Positions 13,151-24,674 of a stretch of 64,000 nt of DNA are shown one piece after another. Source of the DNA: Arthrinium phaeospermum. Taxonomy: Eukaryota > Ascomycota > Sordariomycetes > Amphisphaeriales > Apiosporaceae. Position 1 is the stretch's first letter; the number at the start of each line of letters is the position of its first letter. Position numbers and translations under genes: made by a program. Location of the stretch: contig QYRS01000008.1 of the NCBI GenBank assembly GCA_006503535.1, positions 1,488,001 to 1,552,000 of the forward strand, read 5' to 3'. The notes below the pieces were generated by a model. That model saw nothing but the letters and a program-made list of their open reading frames with translations, searched no databases and was not told the DNA's origin.

Positions 13151-16100
13151 AACTACATTAAAGTCAATAGATAAACTCTTTGGCATTGAGTGGCCCGCTG
13201 CTGGCGAGTTGTTAGACTTTAAGAAGGCCGTGGTTCATGGTTTTGGCGAGCAGCAGTTACACTGTGCCCCGGTAAACCGGTGTGTCTAACTATGATTGCT
13301 CACGATAGAGGAACTATCAAGTCCCCCTTTCCCCTCCTGGCCATCGATCAAGTCGCCCCCTTTACTAAAAAGGATTTGGGCGGATGGCCGAGTCTCAATG
13401 CTTTGTATCAGTTGCCGTAGTCCCATCAGGGAGACATACGAATTGGCTGAGCGCCGTGATGTTCGCTCGCAACTGAATATTCCCCAATATAGACTGTATA
13501 TCACTGCCGACTCTTCCTTTGCTGGTGTTCTTGAACCTGCCGGCATGGGAAGTCACTGAAGTGTCACGGTTGTAGCCCTTTTCATCTTGACCTGCTACAT
13601 ATACTTGAAACATGTACTTATATTCTACGCCACACAGACTAAAGAAACACGATATCTGACTGTATACCAGTGGAAACAAAACAAAACAGGCTCTTATAAG
13701 GGTTTCTGGGGCTCCCTCTAGAGTTTCATGTTTCAGTCTCGTAGGCTGTGCCATCTGCCACAAGTGCTGCTTGGGACCGAATAAATTTGCCCCTCCGCGA
13801 GAGATCTCAAAAACAATTATGAAAAATACACGTTGATATCCTATGCGATGATATGTAGACTAGATACTCTATTCAAAATGATGATCTACGTGTGATGGGG
13901 CACATAATGGACGATGATACAGCCAATTCCAGTTTCCACCACGACGCTAATGCATATCTCACAAAGCTCAGAGAAACGTAGAACGACGGGTGAACCCAGA
14001 CTTAGGATGGAGGCCTAGAAGGTGACCTGACTCTTGTGTAGCAGAATAGCTGTTTCATATACCAGTATGCTCGATTTCCAGGAGTCTTTGCCTTGCTACA
14101 GACTGCTCTGTAAGTGCGATTTCTGCACAACTATAAAGCAGCATGTAAGGAACAACTATCTTCCAAGCGATTTGGACTAACTCCCAAGAACGTGATAAAG
14201 TGGCACTGAATATATTGCATGCACGGTATGAGAGGACACGAATGAGCCTATTTACCGGACATTGGCCGACGCTGCGTTTCTCGGCGCCGTCCCGGTCAGC
14301 CAGTGGAGTCTCTGGCCTCTTTCGGCAATTTGGTTCCGTTCCTTTTGTTTCTATCTGGGGTGGACGGCTCCTTTTTCCTCATACTAGTCAGGATCGAAAC
14401 GAAGCAAAAAAAGAACGCCCAAAATCGGCGTTACAGGTGACACCAGCTAGCCGCGCCCGCTTGGCTTCTAAACGAAACCTCTGGCTCTGCCCTATATGCT
14501 GGGGCTGTTGTCGACTTGGGCCTCAAGCCGGCTATGCAAAGATCTGGATGAGTATAATCCCTCGGGTAATCCTGGCGCCGGAGTATATGTAGAACAAGTA
14601 AGTCGTGGGTAAGTACCTAGAGCCTGCCGGCCGCTAGCCTACTAGCCGAATGCTCAGCATGCCACTCAATGGACGGTCAGACGGGAGCGCTAGTCGATTG
14701 CCGCCAAACATGCAAGCTGCAAGGTGGCCGATATACTGCAACATAAGGTCACGTTGGAGTTTAGATCTCACGAAGGCCTTCGGTTTCAAATCTGCACAGA
14801 GTTGCAGCTTCTCGAACGATCCTTCGATGGCACTCGATCGACCCGCGGACCGTGATAGGCTTCCGGAAGATTGATCGGGTTCCCTCCTTACCATGAAAAT
14901 CAAACGGATGCCACCCTTTAACCTCAGGTTGCCGGTGTCCGATCAGTGGATCATAATGGAAGCGATAAGGGAACGGTGGTGCTGGTGGTTGACGACTCCA
15001 CCGAACAAGACTGCCTGTCTTCAAGTTGTCACGCTGTTTGGCGCTAACTGTCACGCCCATGCCCATGCCCTGGGGTCGTCCAGCCCTTTTGGTATTTATT
15101 GATTGATGTCATGTTCATGAAGGAGGCTCAAAAGGTGACCCTAAAAGCATCGGATCTTTACTCGTCCGGTCATGGTCTCGTTTGACCAGAAACCTTACAA
15201 GATCAGCCGGTGAATGAATCGGCAGTTGCTAGTGGGCGGCGCGCGCTGGGCTAGGGACGAACTTAGTAATCCGTCCGGTCGGCGCATCATTTCTTTCTTT
15301 CACCTCATCTTTGGATGGGAGGATCTCGAAGGCCGCCCGATGCGCCGATGTGCGACGCAACGTTGACGCAGAGAATGGAAGAGGGCCAAGAGGTGCCCTT
15401 CGGAGAATTTGAAAAAGCCTCATAATACTACCGAGATAATGGTAGGACTGACTGGCAGTTGCCGCTTCCTTAGTGCAACCTTGGAAACGCCTCCTCGCTC
15501 TAGCTGTAACAGAAACATCGGATGAAGTCCGAGGGAATGGAGTGTGCGCGATGAAGTAGCGGTCGGTCGGTCGGTCATCGCGACGCGATGGACCCCCCGT
15601 CCGAGGGTCACGATGGGAGTGTGACGGGAGCATCAATCACACGGCACATCAGAAAACAAACAATGATCTGTCTGCGCAACCGCGACGAAACCGCCGATTG
15701 CTGCTGATGATACCTGAAGGTCGCTGGGAAACACCAATTGCGTGGTCCGTACGAGCATCAATCGCCCTGGCCGGCCACACGTGCGCGCCTGGATAAACAG
15801 CATCGCCCCCTCGTCTGCCCGGAGTATCCCAACTTCCTCGTTGTTTTTCATGTTGGGTCCCAGGAGCTGCACAGCCCCAAATGACATCAATGCATCGTCG
15901 CGCAACCTGTCCAGTTGTGTTGGCTCTGGGCGCACAAGACGACGGGCAAACGTTTGACAAGCCGGGAGTGCGTACCGTAATGGGTTCGTAGCTCCGGCCG
16001 GGGTGGAATCTGCCTCTAGTCGGGCCATGCATGCAGAGCCGCAAGACCTGAGGGCACCAAGGCACCAAAGGCACCAAGCTCCCAAGCCCTGATCCGCAAT

Positions 16101-17051
16101 CGCATCCTCTTGGCTGGGTAGCCTGTCTCAGGTTGCCGCTGCTGCCCTGTTTCCTCTTTTTCCTTCTATTCCTTTTCGAGTCGATGGAAAAACTATGCGA
16201 GCTAGCCCCAGCTGCGAGGTTCGACGACCAAGGCCACAAGGGAAGACGTGCCGGCCCACCGCGACGGCGCGGGAGGGGTGGTCAGCACGAATTGGTGACC
16301 CACCGAGGGAATGGTTTCACATCTGTCCTAGTATGATCGACGACAGGGTGGATCTGCCGCATAGCATCAATCTTGGCACACATACACACACACACGGACA
16401 CAACCAACACCACCAACAACAACCTGCCAATTTACTGCTCGAGGTAGTCCCTCATTCGCTGTGGAACCGACTGGAACAAGTGGTATGGTCAGCAGCAGCC
16501 AGACTCTAGACAGACACCAGAGCTTCGACAATGGAAAAAGAGGAGCCCGGACGACAAGAAACGGAGGTGGGGAAGAAAATAGGAAACTGGTCTCGATAAG
16601 AGGTTACATTTACATCGCAGTGGCAGCGCACCTGCTGCCTGCCTCTGGTCCCTCTCATGGTCCCTCTCCTCTCCCCCGGAATTCTGGCACCCGATCGGCA
16701 GCTTCCCGTGAGGATCTAAAACCATGTCCGCCTCTCTCCCAAGAAGCTTAAAATATATACGCTGCCACCCTGCACGCATCCCTTGAGCGAGAGAGAAAGA
16801 GAGAGAGAGAGAGGCGTTCCCGTCGCTCTCTCTTAACCGTGAGGAACATCAAGGATCGTCAACTTCTTCTCCAGCCTCTTCCCCATTTATTCCCCTCCGG
16901 TCGCTTGGCTCGGTGCAGTTCGTCTGTGCCTGGCTTGTCTTGCTTGGGGTTGATCGATTCTGGTTGGGGGAAAACAGCAGGATCGAAAGGAACAAGAACG
17001 ACCGGCCTTCATGGATACCCGCAACAACTACTACTACCCTTGCCTGTTCAC
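13151..17051. other. Long intergenic region with microsatellites
   Basis: About 3.9 kb lack a supportable gene. It contains a CGGT tetranucleotide repeat near 15561-15577, an ACAC run near 16379-16395, and a GA run near 16789-16813. A TATATA-type element near 16752-16758 followed by the GA run and a CT-rich leader probably marks the promoter and 5' untranslated region of the next gene. The ORFs here are not convincing. Confidence 0.45.
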
Positions 17052-18811
17052 ATGGAAATCAAAATGTCCAATCTACTGACCGCTCCAATTGCGGCTCTCA
17101 CCACCGTCTTTACCCACTCGTGCTCGGAATCCTGGCTATTGACGACGACACGAGCCCCGTCGCAGTTCCCACCATTCCCGACTGGCGGGCCAGCCTCTTG
17201 CGAGCTTCCCTCCTGGAACGACAACATCGCCGCCCAGGGCATCCGGTACTACTCACCTGCGATATGCCCCAGCGGCTTCTTCATCGGACCAAGCTGCGGG
17301 GTCACCAAGACGAGGACGCAAGAGGGCTTCCCTCCAGTGACCGCGGGCGAGACGGTGGCCTACTGCGTTCCTAGGTGAGAATGGAGCTTTTCTTTCTTTC
17401 CCCTGGCATCGCAATATGAACGCTGTCTAACCATCCGTCTACCCTCCAGTGACTTTACATGCACAACCGACACGACAGACTTTCGGGGCGGCGTCTGGGG
17501 CTTTGCTACCGCCACGGCGCCCGGAGCCCAGGTGACGGCGGCGCCAGCCATTCAGATCCGCTGGCGAGACTCGGATCTGAGCATACTGCAGACACACCCC
17601 TTGACACCGGGACTCTTGCTCGTCGGCGATCGGACCTTGCCGACCTCAACAGGTTCACCGGCAGCTAGTCCTACCGGTAATACGTCCATGAGATTCTCAA
17701 CCATAGTCCCGGCCCCTTCAGGGACGACCCGGCCGCCAGCAGCGTCGCCCCCCATCACTACCACTGCACCATTATCGACACCCAACACCCAGCCGCCCAG
17801 CGCCACGTCCGGGTCGGATACGTTCGCCACGCGGTCGCCGAACGGCCTCGGCGGCTCGCCATTCAGCAACCCGAACAACGCGCCCGAGTCCCAGCAGGGC
17901 AGCAAGGCCGCCATCGTACTTGGGGCCACCTTTACGGCTCTGGCGTTCGTCGTGATTGCGCTCTTCGCCCTGAACCGCTACTGTCGGAAACGCCGGCGGC
18001 GCCATCACCCCGAAAGCGAAAAGGACCACCTCACGCCCATCGGCGTCGGCGTCTGGGCGCGCTGCGGACAGAAGGCCGGCTCGTGGGGCGTCATGCTGCG
18101 GCGGAAATCGGAAAGGCGGGTCTACGTGAAGCAGCGCGACGACGCGGAGGCAGAAGCGGGAGGAAGAGCAGGAGGAGCAGGAAGGCCTGTGACGGAGACT
18201 ATCATGGAGGTCGACGCCTCGCCGCCCCTGGGGACGCGGGGGAACCCGGCCGAGCTGGAGGCGGCCTCGAGGCGGAACACGCAGCGCTGGAGCTGGATGT
18301 CGCGCATCTCGGACGTGGTGGGCGGCCGCAGGTCGACGAGGACGCCCATCTCGCGGCCCGGCACATCGAGCCGGGCCGAGTCGCGCCCTTCGCGCCCCGA
18401 GACCTCGTCTATCTTCGTGGGGCGCACGTCGGCCGACTGGGAGGCCTTTAGCAAGGAGCGGTGGCCGAACGGGCTGACGGTGCCGCCGCAGACGTACCGC
18501 GGCGGCGGAGGGGGAACAATTACAACAACAATAAACGGTCATCCGGTATGACACGCAGTCTCAGCAAGAGGCCGTCTCCGCCAGCGACGTCACAATCACA
18601 GGCGCTTTCGCAGCTACAGTCTCATTCCCACGCGGCCGCCGCCGCATCAGCATCCAACGCCAACAAGGGCCACACGAGGAACAAGTCGTCGCAGTTTCGC
18701 CTCAGCGAGCGGAGCGACGGGACGTTTGGGGAGATGCCGCGCAGTCCCGGGTTCGGGTTCCTGCCGAGCCCCACCAGCCCGGTCAGCCCTCTGAGCAGTC
18801 TATCTTCATGA
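17052..18811 (+). CDS. Fungal surface-sensor-like single-pass membrane protein
   Basis: The ectodomain carries a cysteine pattern (SCELPSW, AICPSGFF, GPSCGV, YCVPSDFTCTT) common in a family of fungal membrane proteins, followed by a Ser/Thr/Pro-rich stalk. One TM helix (about residues 261-282) precedes an RYCRKRRRRHH basic stop-transfer and a long cytoplasmic tail. Exon 1 is 17052-17374 and exon 2 starts at 17450 (donor AG|GTGAGA, acceptor CTCCAG, in frame). Exon 2 can end at a stop at 18551 (474 aa). Alternatively a 56-nt intron 18546-18601 (GTATGA...CACAG) joins in frame to 18602-18811, giving 542 aa with a Ser-rich tail. The longer model is preferred because the second frame keeps coding-like composition to its stop. 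The start could also be the internal ATG at 17064. Ligand and role are unknown. Confidence 0.7.
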
Positions 18812-20679
18812 CGGCGATGATCGATGATGATGACGATGCTGCCGACTTGTTTATATAAGCCTTATTTAGTTTTTAACTTATGATACCCACAATACGATAT
18901 GATATGATACCTCCATCTACGCATTTTTCTTCCAGAACTTCATGTCCCGACTGCTGCTTTTTCTCTGTGTGTCTGACAGGACGTGGTCACGAGTCATGAG
19001 GCAAGTGTCATTTCGAGCATTCGAGCTACTGCGCCACACGGTTTACTGAAGATGATGTCACCGTTTCTGTTACGGCAGTTGACTCTTCACGCTCCACACA
19101 GGACTTGTATCCCATCACCGAGATGGACGGAACAAGGGTTTCGTTTGTGGTTGGTGACCTTGGGAGTGGGTTCTTTCTTTGAACAGACAAAAGTCTCCGA
19201 CCGAGTTGTGTGGGGGTTCGTGGTTTCACTGGCTGGCCCCAAGCGGGAGATGCCAAGCCAGCCCTGACGGTAGTTCGCTGCAAGGCATCGAACCCTATGA
19301 CCCTTGATGCCTGTGGGCGGTGGTTTCATTGTATTGTTCTTCCCGGAATCTGCGAATTTATTGAAAGTTTAGGTATGTTTACTTCGTCCTGAGGTAAGTT
19401 TCAATCGGCCATCATCAACCCGGTGGGCGCAGCAGTGTTTCTCTATGCCTCTCTCTCTCTCTCGCGCGCGCGCGCGCGCGGTTTGTAGCCAGGAGCAAGA
19501 TGAGGAAGCTACTATATACTCGGGGGAGGAGTCTACAGCATCAGAATAACCTCCCCCGTCCATCCAAACCGCTCGGGAAAGGGTTCTTCGCGCCCGGAGC
19601 CTTGCCCCGAAGTTCAAGTGTGATGGGGCACCGAGGAAACTTCTCTAACGCGCATGCACCTCTGGTGAACAGGATAGAGTCAAAGCTCAATGCCCTCATA
19701 CGAGTTTCCCATGGCTCCTGCCAGGTTTTTGATGGACGTCAGACTGTTGATCAATACCTGAAAGTCTCGATTGATTGGGTTCGAGGTTTCTTTTGTGAAA
19801 CCCAGGAAGCTATATTTGGCCATGTCGTCGACTGTCAGGAGCTGCCCAAAGAACGCGGCTATCTCCGCCGTCTTGCATCCACAGGCGTCTGTGTATTGCA
19901 GTACGAGTAGACAACCATCGCACTCATCAGCAAGACAGGTATAATGAGCGGATTGAGTAGTCACGCGGGCCTGCGGCGCCCGCTGCTGACACGTTGCGCA
20001 GTCCCTGCGACTCGACCCTGGTTATCTTCCACACAGCGATCCGGAGACAGGAAAGCTCATGTCAAACCTTCCGGCGGCCTTGGGAGCCTGAGTGTTGATC
20101 AGATGAAGTAATCGGCATAGGTAGTGTCCAGAACATTCGGGAGCAACTAATGATCAGCTGGACCTAAGACCTACATGTACTGTAGTTTGCCGATGGGATG
20201 GTTGACCGGTGGGGGGAGGATGGAGTGCCGGTGGGATAGGCAGCCTCTCGGAAGCCAATGTGGGATGGCTTACAACGTGTGGGCTGTTTTGGTGTGGGGT
20301 TACCCGTCCCTCCCACATGCCGACTGCAACGGTGACAGATCCTCCCGCCCAATCCTCCCCGTCGCTGTTGATGATACATCACCGACAAACAAAAGGAATG
20401 TACGTACCTCTTCCTTTTTACTAATAATGGCCGGCGATGACACCATGGAGGAGGAAGCATTTCTAATCTCGAAAGGAGCCCTACATTTTGGATTACTAAA
20501 GCCGCGTTGTCCATCCAGATAATGAAGAGGCCTACGCCTACATAAAGTGCATGTTGAGCCTATTGAAACCTCCTTTTTCAACTTCTCATAGACAGCGCAT
20601 TCTTCCCCTGAACCTGAACCTGAACCAGTATAAGTACCTATCTATATCATTGTACCTTGCAATCAATCGTGTCGGCAAT
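18812..20679. other. Intergenic region with a CT/CG microsatellite
   Basis: About 1.9 kb. A run of CT passes into alternating CG near 19448-19481, a potential Z-DNA former. The only ORF with balanced composition is the small minus-strand one listed separately. The 200 bp before 20680 carry the promoter of the NmrA-like gene. Confidence 0.45.
19680..19964 (-). CDS. Small hypothetical ORF, uncertain
   Basis: A 94-codon frame with even amino-acid composition and a cysteine cluster near its N-terminus (CLADECDGC, then ACGC). It has no biased shadow on a known gene, which is why it is listed. No family is recognised, and no TATA element or intron supports it. It may be a chance ORF or the fragment of a decayed gene. 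The opposite strand also holds a 136-codon frame (19500-19910), which looks less protein-like. Confidence 0.2.
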   Translation of the reverse strand: MTTQSAHYTCLADECDGCLLVLQYTDACGCKTAEIAAFFGQLLTVDDMAKYSFLGFTKETSNPINRDFQVLINSLTSIKNLAGAMGNSYEGIEL

Positions 20680-21666
20680 ATGAGCAGCATTACCAAAGTC
20701 GCATTGGCCGGTGTAAGTTGAAGCTTCATCAATCTAGAATGGCAATGCAATGCCTACTTACTAACACCCTTCGCGCAGGCCACCGGCAACCTCGGCCCCG
20801 CCATCCTGGACCAGCTCCTAGCCGCCGGCTTCCAAGTCAAGGTCCTGACGCGCCAGAGCAGCAGCCACACGTTCCCCGACTCCGTCGAGGTGGCCCCGGT
20901 AGACTACGACTCCCTCGACTCGCTCGCCGCCGCGCTCCAGGGCCAAGACGCCGTCGTCTCCACCCTGTCGTCCCTGGCCCTCGACAAGCAGCTCCTCCTC
21001 GTCGAGGCCGCGGCCAAGGCCGGCGTCCGGCGCTTCATCCCCTCGGACTTCGGCTCCAACACGGTGCACGCCAAGACGTCGAAGCTGCCCAGCTACGGCC
21101 ACAAGATCGCCGTGCAGGAGGCCCTGCAGCGCGAGGCGGCCCGAGAGGGCGGCGGGGGGATGTCCTACACCATCGTCATCAACGGGCCCTTCCTCGACTG
21201 GGCCGTCCGGATCGGCTGGCTCGCCAACCTGCAGACGCGCGAGATCAACCTCTGGGACGGCGGCGACCGCGTCTTCAGCGCCACCACCCTCGCCGGCGTC
21301 GGCCGGGCCGTGGCGGGCGTGCTGCGGCACCCGGCCGAGACGCGGAACCGCGCCGTCTTCGTGCAGGAGGCGGCGCTCTCGTTGCGCGACCTCGCGCGCT
21401 ACGCCAAGGAGGCCACTGGCGGCGGCGGCGGCGGCGCCGACAACTGGAAGGAGCACCGGCCCTCGGTCGACGAGCTGGTCGACGCCGGCTGGGCGGAGCT
21501 GAAGAAGGAGCAGCCGAACCCGGACAACTGGGTCATGAACTTCATCACGGCGGCCGTGTTCGGCGAGGGGTACGGAGCGCACTTTGAGGAGAACGATAAT
21601 GCGTTGTTGGGCGTGGGGGAGATGAGCGGGGATGAGATTGTTGCTATGTTGAATAAGCTGGCTTAG
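20680..21666 (+). CDS. NmrA-like / isoflavone-reductase-like NAD(P)-binding protein
   Basis: The 306-aa product is a Rossmann-fold member of the atypical short-chain dehydrogenase superfamily. A 33-nt first exon (20680-20712) joins exon 2 (20779-21666) across a 66-nt intron that splits the dinucleotide motif: residues VALAG are followed by ATGNLGPAI, forming GATGNLG near residue 11. The central region has RRFIPSDFG and later INGPFLDW, as in the NmrA and isoflavone-reductase-like fungal oxidoreductases. It lacks the classical YxxxK catalytic pair, as is common in this group, so it could be a reductase or a redox-sensing regulator. A glycine run from GGC repeats sits near residues 240-247. Substrate is unknown. 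Confidence 0.85.
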
Positions 21667-21951
21667 ACTTGATTTTGTCAATTTGTTTCTCATTTCCCGC
21701 AAATGTTCACATTATCTTACTTGATCTCGAATCAACAAATAGCATATCGATAAAGATTACGGCAATATGGGGGCTTATCTTAAAAAAGTGACCCCGTAGT
21801 AAATACTCGCCGTAAGCCGCAAATAGCTAACCCTTCCGTCCTCAGCGCTCCCTCCCCATTACCAATTACCGCCAGCTTACCACAGTTCAATCTTTGACTT
21901 CTGTTACTTATTCCCCCAGGCACGTTAGTGTTCGTTTCTGAATGGAGAAGT

Positions 21952-23324
21952 TCAATGAAATATAGTCTTCTTACCCCGTATTTCCATCTTGTCCATGTCG
22001 AATACGCTGAGACGGAAAAGAACAAGTCAATCAATGGCTTCTCTTGATGGGGCGATTCGTTCTTCTTGGTTGGGGATACTTATGGCTCACCTGTAATAGG
22101 CATTCAGAAAGGGGCTCCCCAGAATGACAGCGTCTTCCGGGATCGGCCCCCCGTCCTCTGTGTATCCCGACGTGGGGAAGATGTTGAAGGTGCAGTGATC
22201 CCCTTCTCCCTTGGGGTTCACCACCCGGTAGGCGTACTGAAACGCCGTCACGGTGAAGCTCTGGCCCGCCAGCTCGAAGACGAGGTCGGGCAGGTGTCTC
22301 CGCGCCGCGCAGTTGATGATACATGCGAGCCCCATCCCGCACCGCTTCCCCGCCCATTCCGGGACGGACCGGTGGATTCTCCCCACCAGGGGCCGGGGCA
22401 GGCCGATGAACCACTGCGTGGAGAAGACGGCGACGGTCGAGGCGTTGAGGCGGTAGTCGACGGGCTGCGTCGAATTCGCCCAGCGGACCGACTGCGCCGC
22501 CACGGCCCAGACCCGGTCGTCGTCCCGCGCGAGGGGCAGGGCGGCGAACGCGGCGTCGCGGTACTTGTCCGCCACGCCGCCGAACGTCATGGCCCCCGCC
22601 GTCGCGCCCACGTCGCCGTTGCGGCCGTCGTAGTCGAAGCCCCCCGGGCGGCGCGCGGCACCTCGATGGCGAAGACGTTGTCGTCCAGCGCGCCGTCCCG
22701 CACCATCCGGGCCCAGGGCGAGGGCAGGCGCGACGCCGTCGGCTCGGCGGGCGTGTCCCACCGCGGGCTGAGGCCCAGGACGCCGTCGTAGTTGAGCCAG
22801 AGGTGCAGCAGGGCCTCGGGCTGGGCGCGCTCGACGGCCACGAACGGCTGGCGCTCGACCCGGAGCCCGCCGCCGCCGACGTGGAACGTGTCCAGCGCCG
22901 CCGGGCCCGAAAAATCGACGAGGTTTTGGTCTATGTAGTACCAGCCCAGGTCGCTGGGCTCGGCCGTCGAGGACTCGTTGGCGCGGTACCGGAACATCTC
23001 GAAGCCCGGGTCGCAGTACTGCGTGCTCAGCGAGGCGTTGGGCACGAACATGGTGTCCCAGACGAGATCGACGTACAGGCGGAAGGGCTGCGGCGGGCTG
23101 CCCAGCGCCGCGCTGATGGCCAGGCCGAACGGGCCGGGGGTGTACCACATGTCGGCGCCTTTGGCTGAAGGCGGGTCGCCCGAAAGGACCGTCTGTTCAG
23201 CGCGTGTATGGAGTTGGCGACCGCCAGGGTCTTGGTCGACGTGCCATATCGGGCTGGTATAAATTCCGCCTTCAGACAATGCACCGAAGAACGACAAGAG
23301 GCAAAACAGCAATACCACCAACAT
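21952..23324 (-). pseudogene. Secreted aspartic-peptidase-fold protein without catalytic motifs; frameshifted
   Basis: The ORF from 23324 starts with a signal peptide (MLVVLLFCLLSFFGALS) and reads as an A1-peptidase fold: the flap-side FGLAISAALGSPPQPFRLY, NYDGVLGLSPRW, then GAMTFGGVADKYRD and a C-terminal VILGSPFLNAYY. Where the first DTG should be, the sequence is LYVDLVWDTMFVP, and the second DTG site reads NASTVAVFSTQW, so both catalytic Asp-Thr/Ser-Gly triplets are absent. The frame breaks at a run of six C on the plus strand (22640-22645). One added base would restore a continuous frame, so this is a 1-base indel (sequence error or true lesion). After the donor at 22090 a short exon (22006 onward, SVFDMDKMEIR) follows; its end is uncertain (stop at 21952 if unspliced). 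Probably a non-enzymatic secreted protein or binding protein. Confidence 0.7.
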
Positions 23325-24580
23325 GGTCGACAATTATGGCGAATCTGGTCGGGGTAGCAAAATGGTTGAATGTGGTTGTGGGTTGGGAAAAATGAGATTA
23401 GGTGTGTTGGTTCCTCAGACATGTTGGTTCCGCAGAGATGTTGGCTCTGCGGAGGCAATACTTTTGTAATTACATGGAGGGGACGATGTGACGTGACCAT
23501 GCGCCTTGTCGGGGAATCCAGGACGTATTAGGGGTACTCGGCACGACCTGCACGCACAGCCCTTTCCGGATGTTCCGCCGAGTCGTCTCTCAGGGGCACG
23601 GGAAAAACAAAGCATTCGGAGGGACCAAACGGTCCGATAGCAATGAGTATTGATTTGCCTTCTCGCCTAACGAGGCAGAAACGCCGTGTTGGTCCGTTCG
23701 GTTGCACATCACATGCTACAACTGAGGATTCCGCCTTGTGGGAACCATATTGAGCGAATATCGCGTGTTGTCTATGAATAGGTAGGCATTACAACCTGCC
23801 ACATAATACATAGCTACATGGCTTCTTATTGTGTCCACACTGGCCTCGATGCACAGCAAGGGCCGGATGAACTATTCACTTGGACTTTCGAAAGCTCGCC
23901 TAAAAGTATGCTATCTACAATGGCAGGCAGGAATCGAACAAGTAATCAACAACGGCCGGTTGAGAACAATGCTGCCAGTTTTTCGAGAGGTATTGCCATG
24001 CATCGACAGACGAAAGGGGAACTGAGCCCTGCGTTTAAGATTTGACTCTATGTCTCTCCGCGGCACGGGGTCTGGTTATATGGTATCTCGAATCCTTCTC
24101 TAGGGATAATATGGGGATAGACAGCAGACTTGCACTCATGGGATCCAATATCTAATCACAGGCACTGAGAGGAACGAATGCGCCGCTGGTTATCTCGCAT
24201 GCTTCAACACTCGAGGCTGCCCATCATCCGCCCCCATCGTCCGATATGGTATTCCTGCCAGACCTCTGGGAACATCAGGGAAGCCAGAAAGGGAAGGAGG
24301 AAGAGTTGGACAGCTAGCAGGAATACAGCTCGCCGCTGAGTTGCATATCTCTGGACATTGGCCAAGGAGTTGGAGGATCGTACTGTTTGCCCTCTCTTAG
24401 AATATCGGGCGACAATGCCCGTTCATCCGCCATCCCCTCGCCTACATTGGTGCTTTGTTGGTGATCCAGTGACCTGATCTGTGTTGAGGGATGTTGCTCC
24501 TGACGGAAGAGTCGGCCCAGAGTCACGATCGTCTGATGAGGAAGGTCGTCAAGTGAAAAGATACATGTTACATGACGAGT
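23325..24580. other. Intergenic region between divergent genes
   Basis: About 1.3 kb separate the start of the minus-strand peptidase-like gene from the esterase gene's core promoter. It contains the 17-bp tandem repeat listed separately. The remaining short ORFs have no recognisable content. Confidence 0.45.
23405..23455. repeat. Three imperfect tandem copies of a 17-bp unit
   Basis: Units start at 23405, 23422 and 23439, each beginning TGTTGG and continuing with a TCC(T/G)CAGA-like core. The third copy diverges (CTCTGCGGAGG) and, with the second (CCGCAGAG), forms an inverted repeat. It lies about 80 bp upstream of the peptidase-like gene, so it could be a promoter element array. Confidence 0.75.
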
Positions 24581-24583
24581 GAG

Positions 24584-24593
24584 TATATATAGG
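24584..24593 (+). promoter_or_regulatory. TATA box of the two-headed esterase gene
   Basis: TATATATAGG lies about 85-90 bp upstream of the ATG at 24675, a normal spacing for a fungal gene with a short leader. Confidence 0.6.
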
Positions 24594-24674
24594 GGCTGGA
24601 TAGATCCCGAAATCCATCGAGTTGAATCATAGTGCCACAGCAAGAGCGCGAACTCTGCAACGCCCGTCATAATC

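Noticed and set aside
8454..17051. Intact transposon or retroelement in the long gene-poor stretch
   Set aside because: No transposase, reverse transcriptase, integrase motif or terminal repeats were recognised.
20818..21702. 294-codon ORF antisense to the NmrA-like gene, and a 289-codon alternative frame on the plus strand
   Set aside because: Both are low-complexity products of high-GC third positions; only one frame has the GATGNLG motif.
22066..22791. 241-codon plus-strand ORF opposite the peptidase-like gene
   Set aside because: Shadow frame; the minus strand has the signal peptide and fold motifs.
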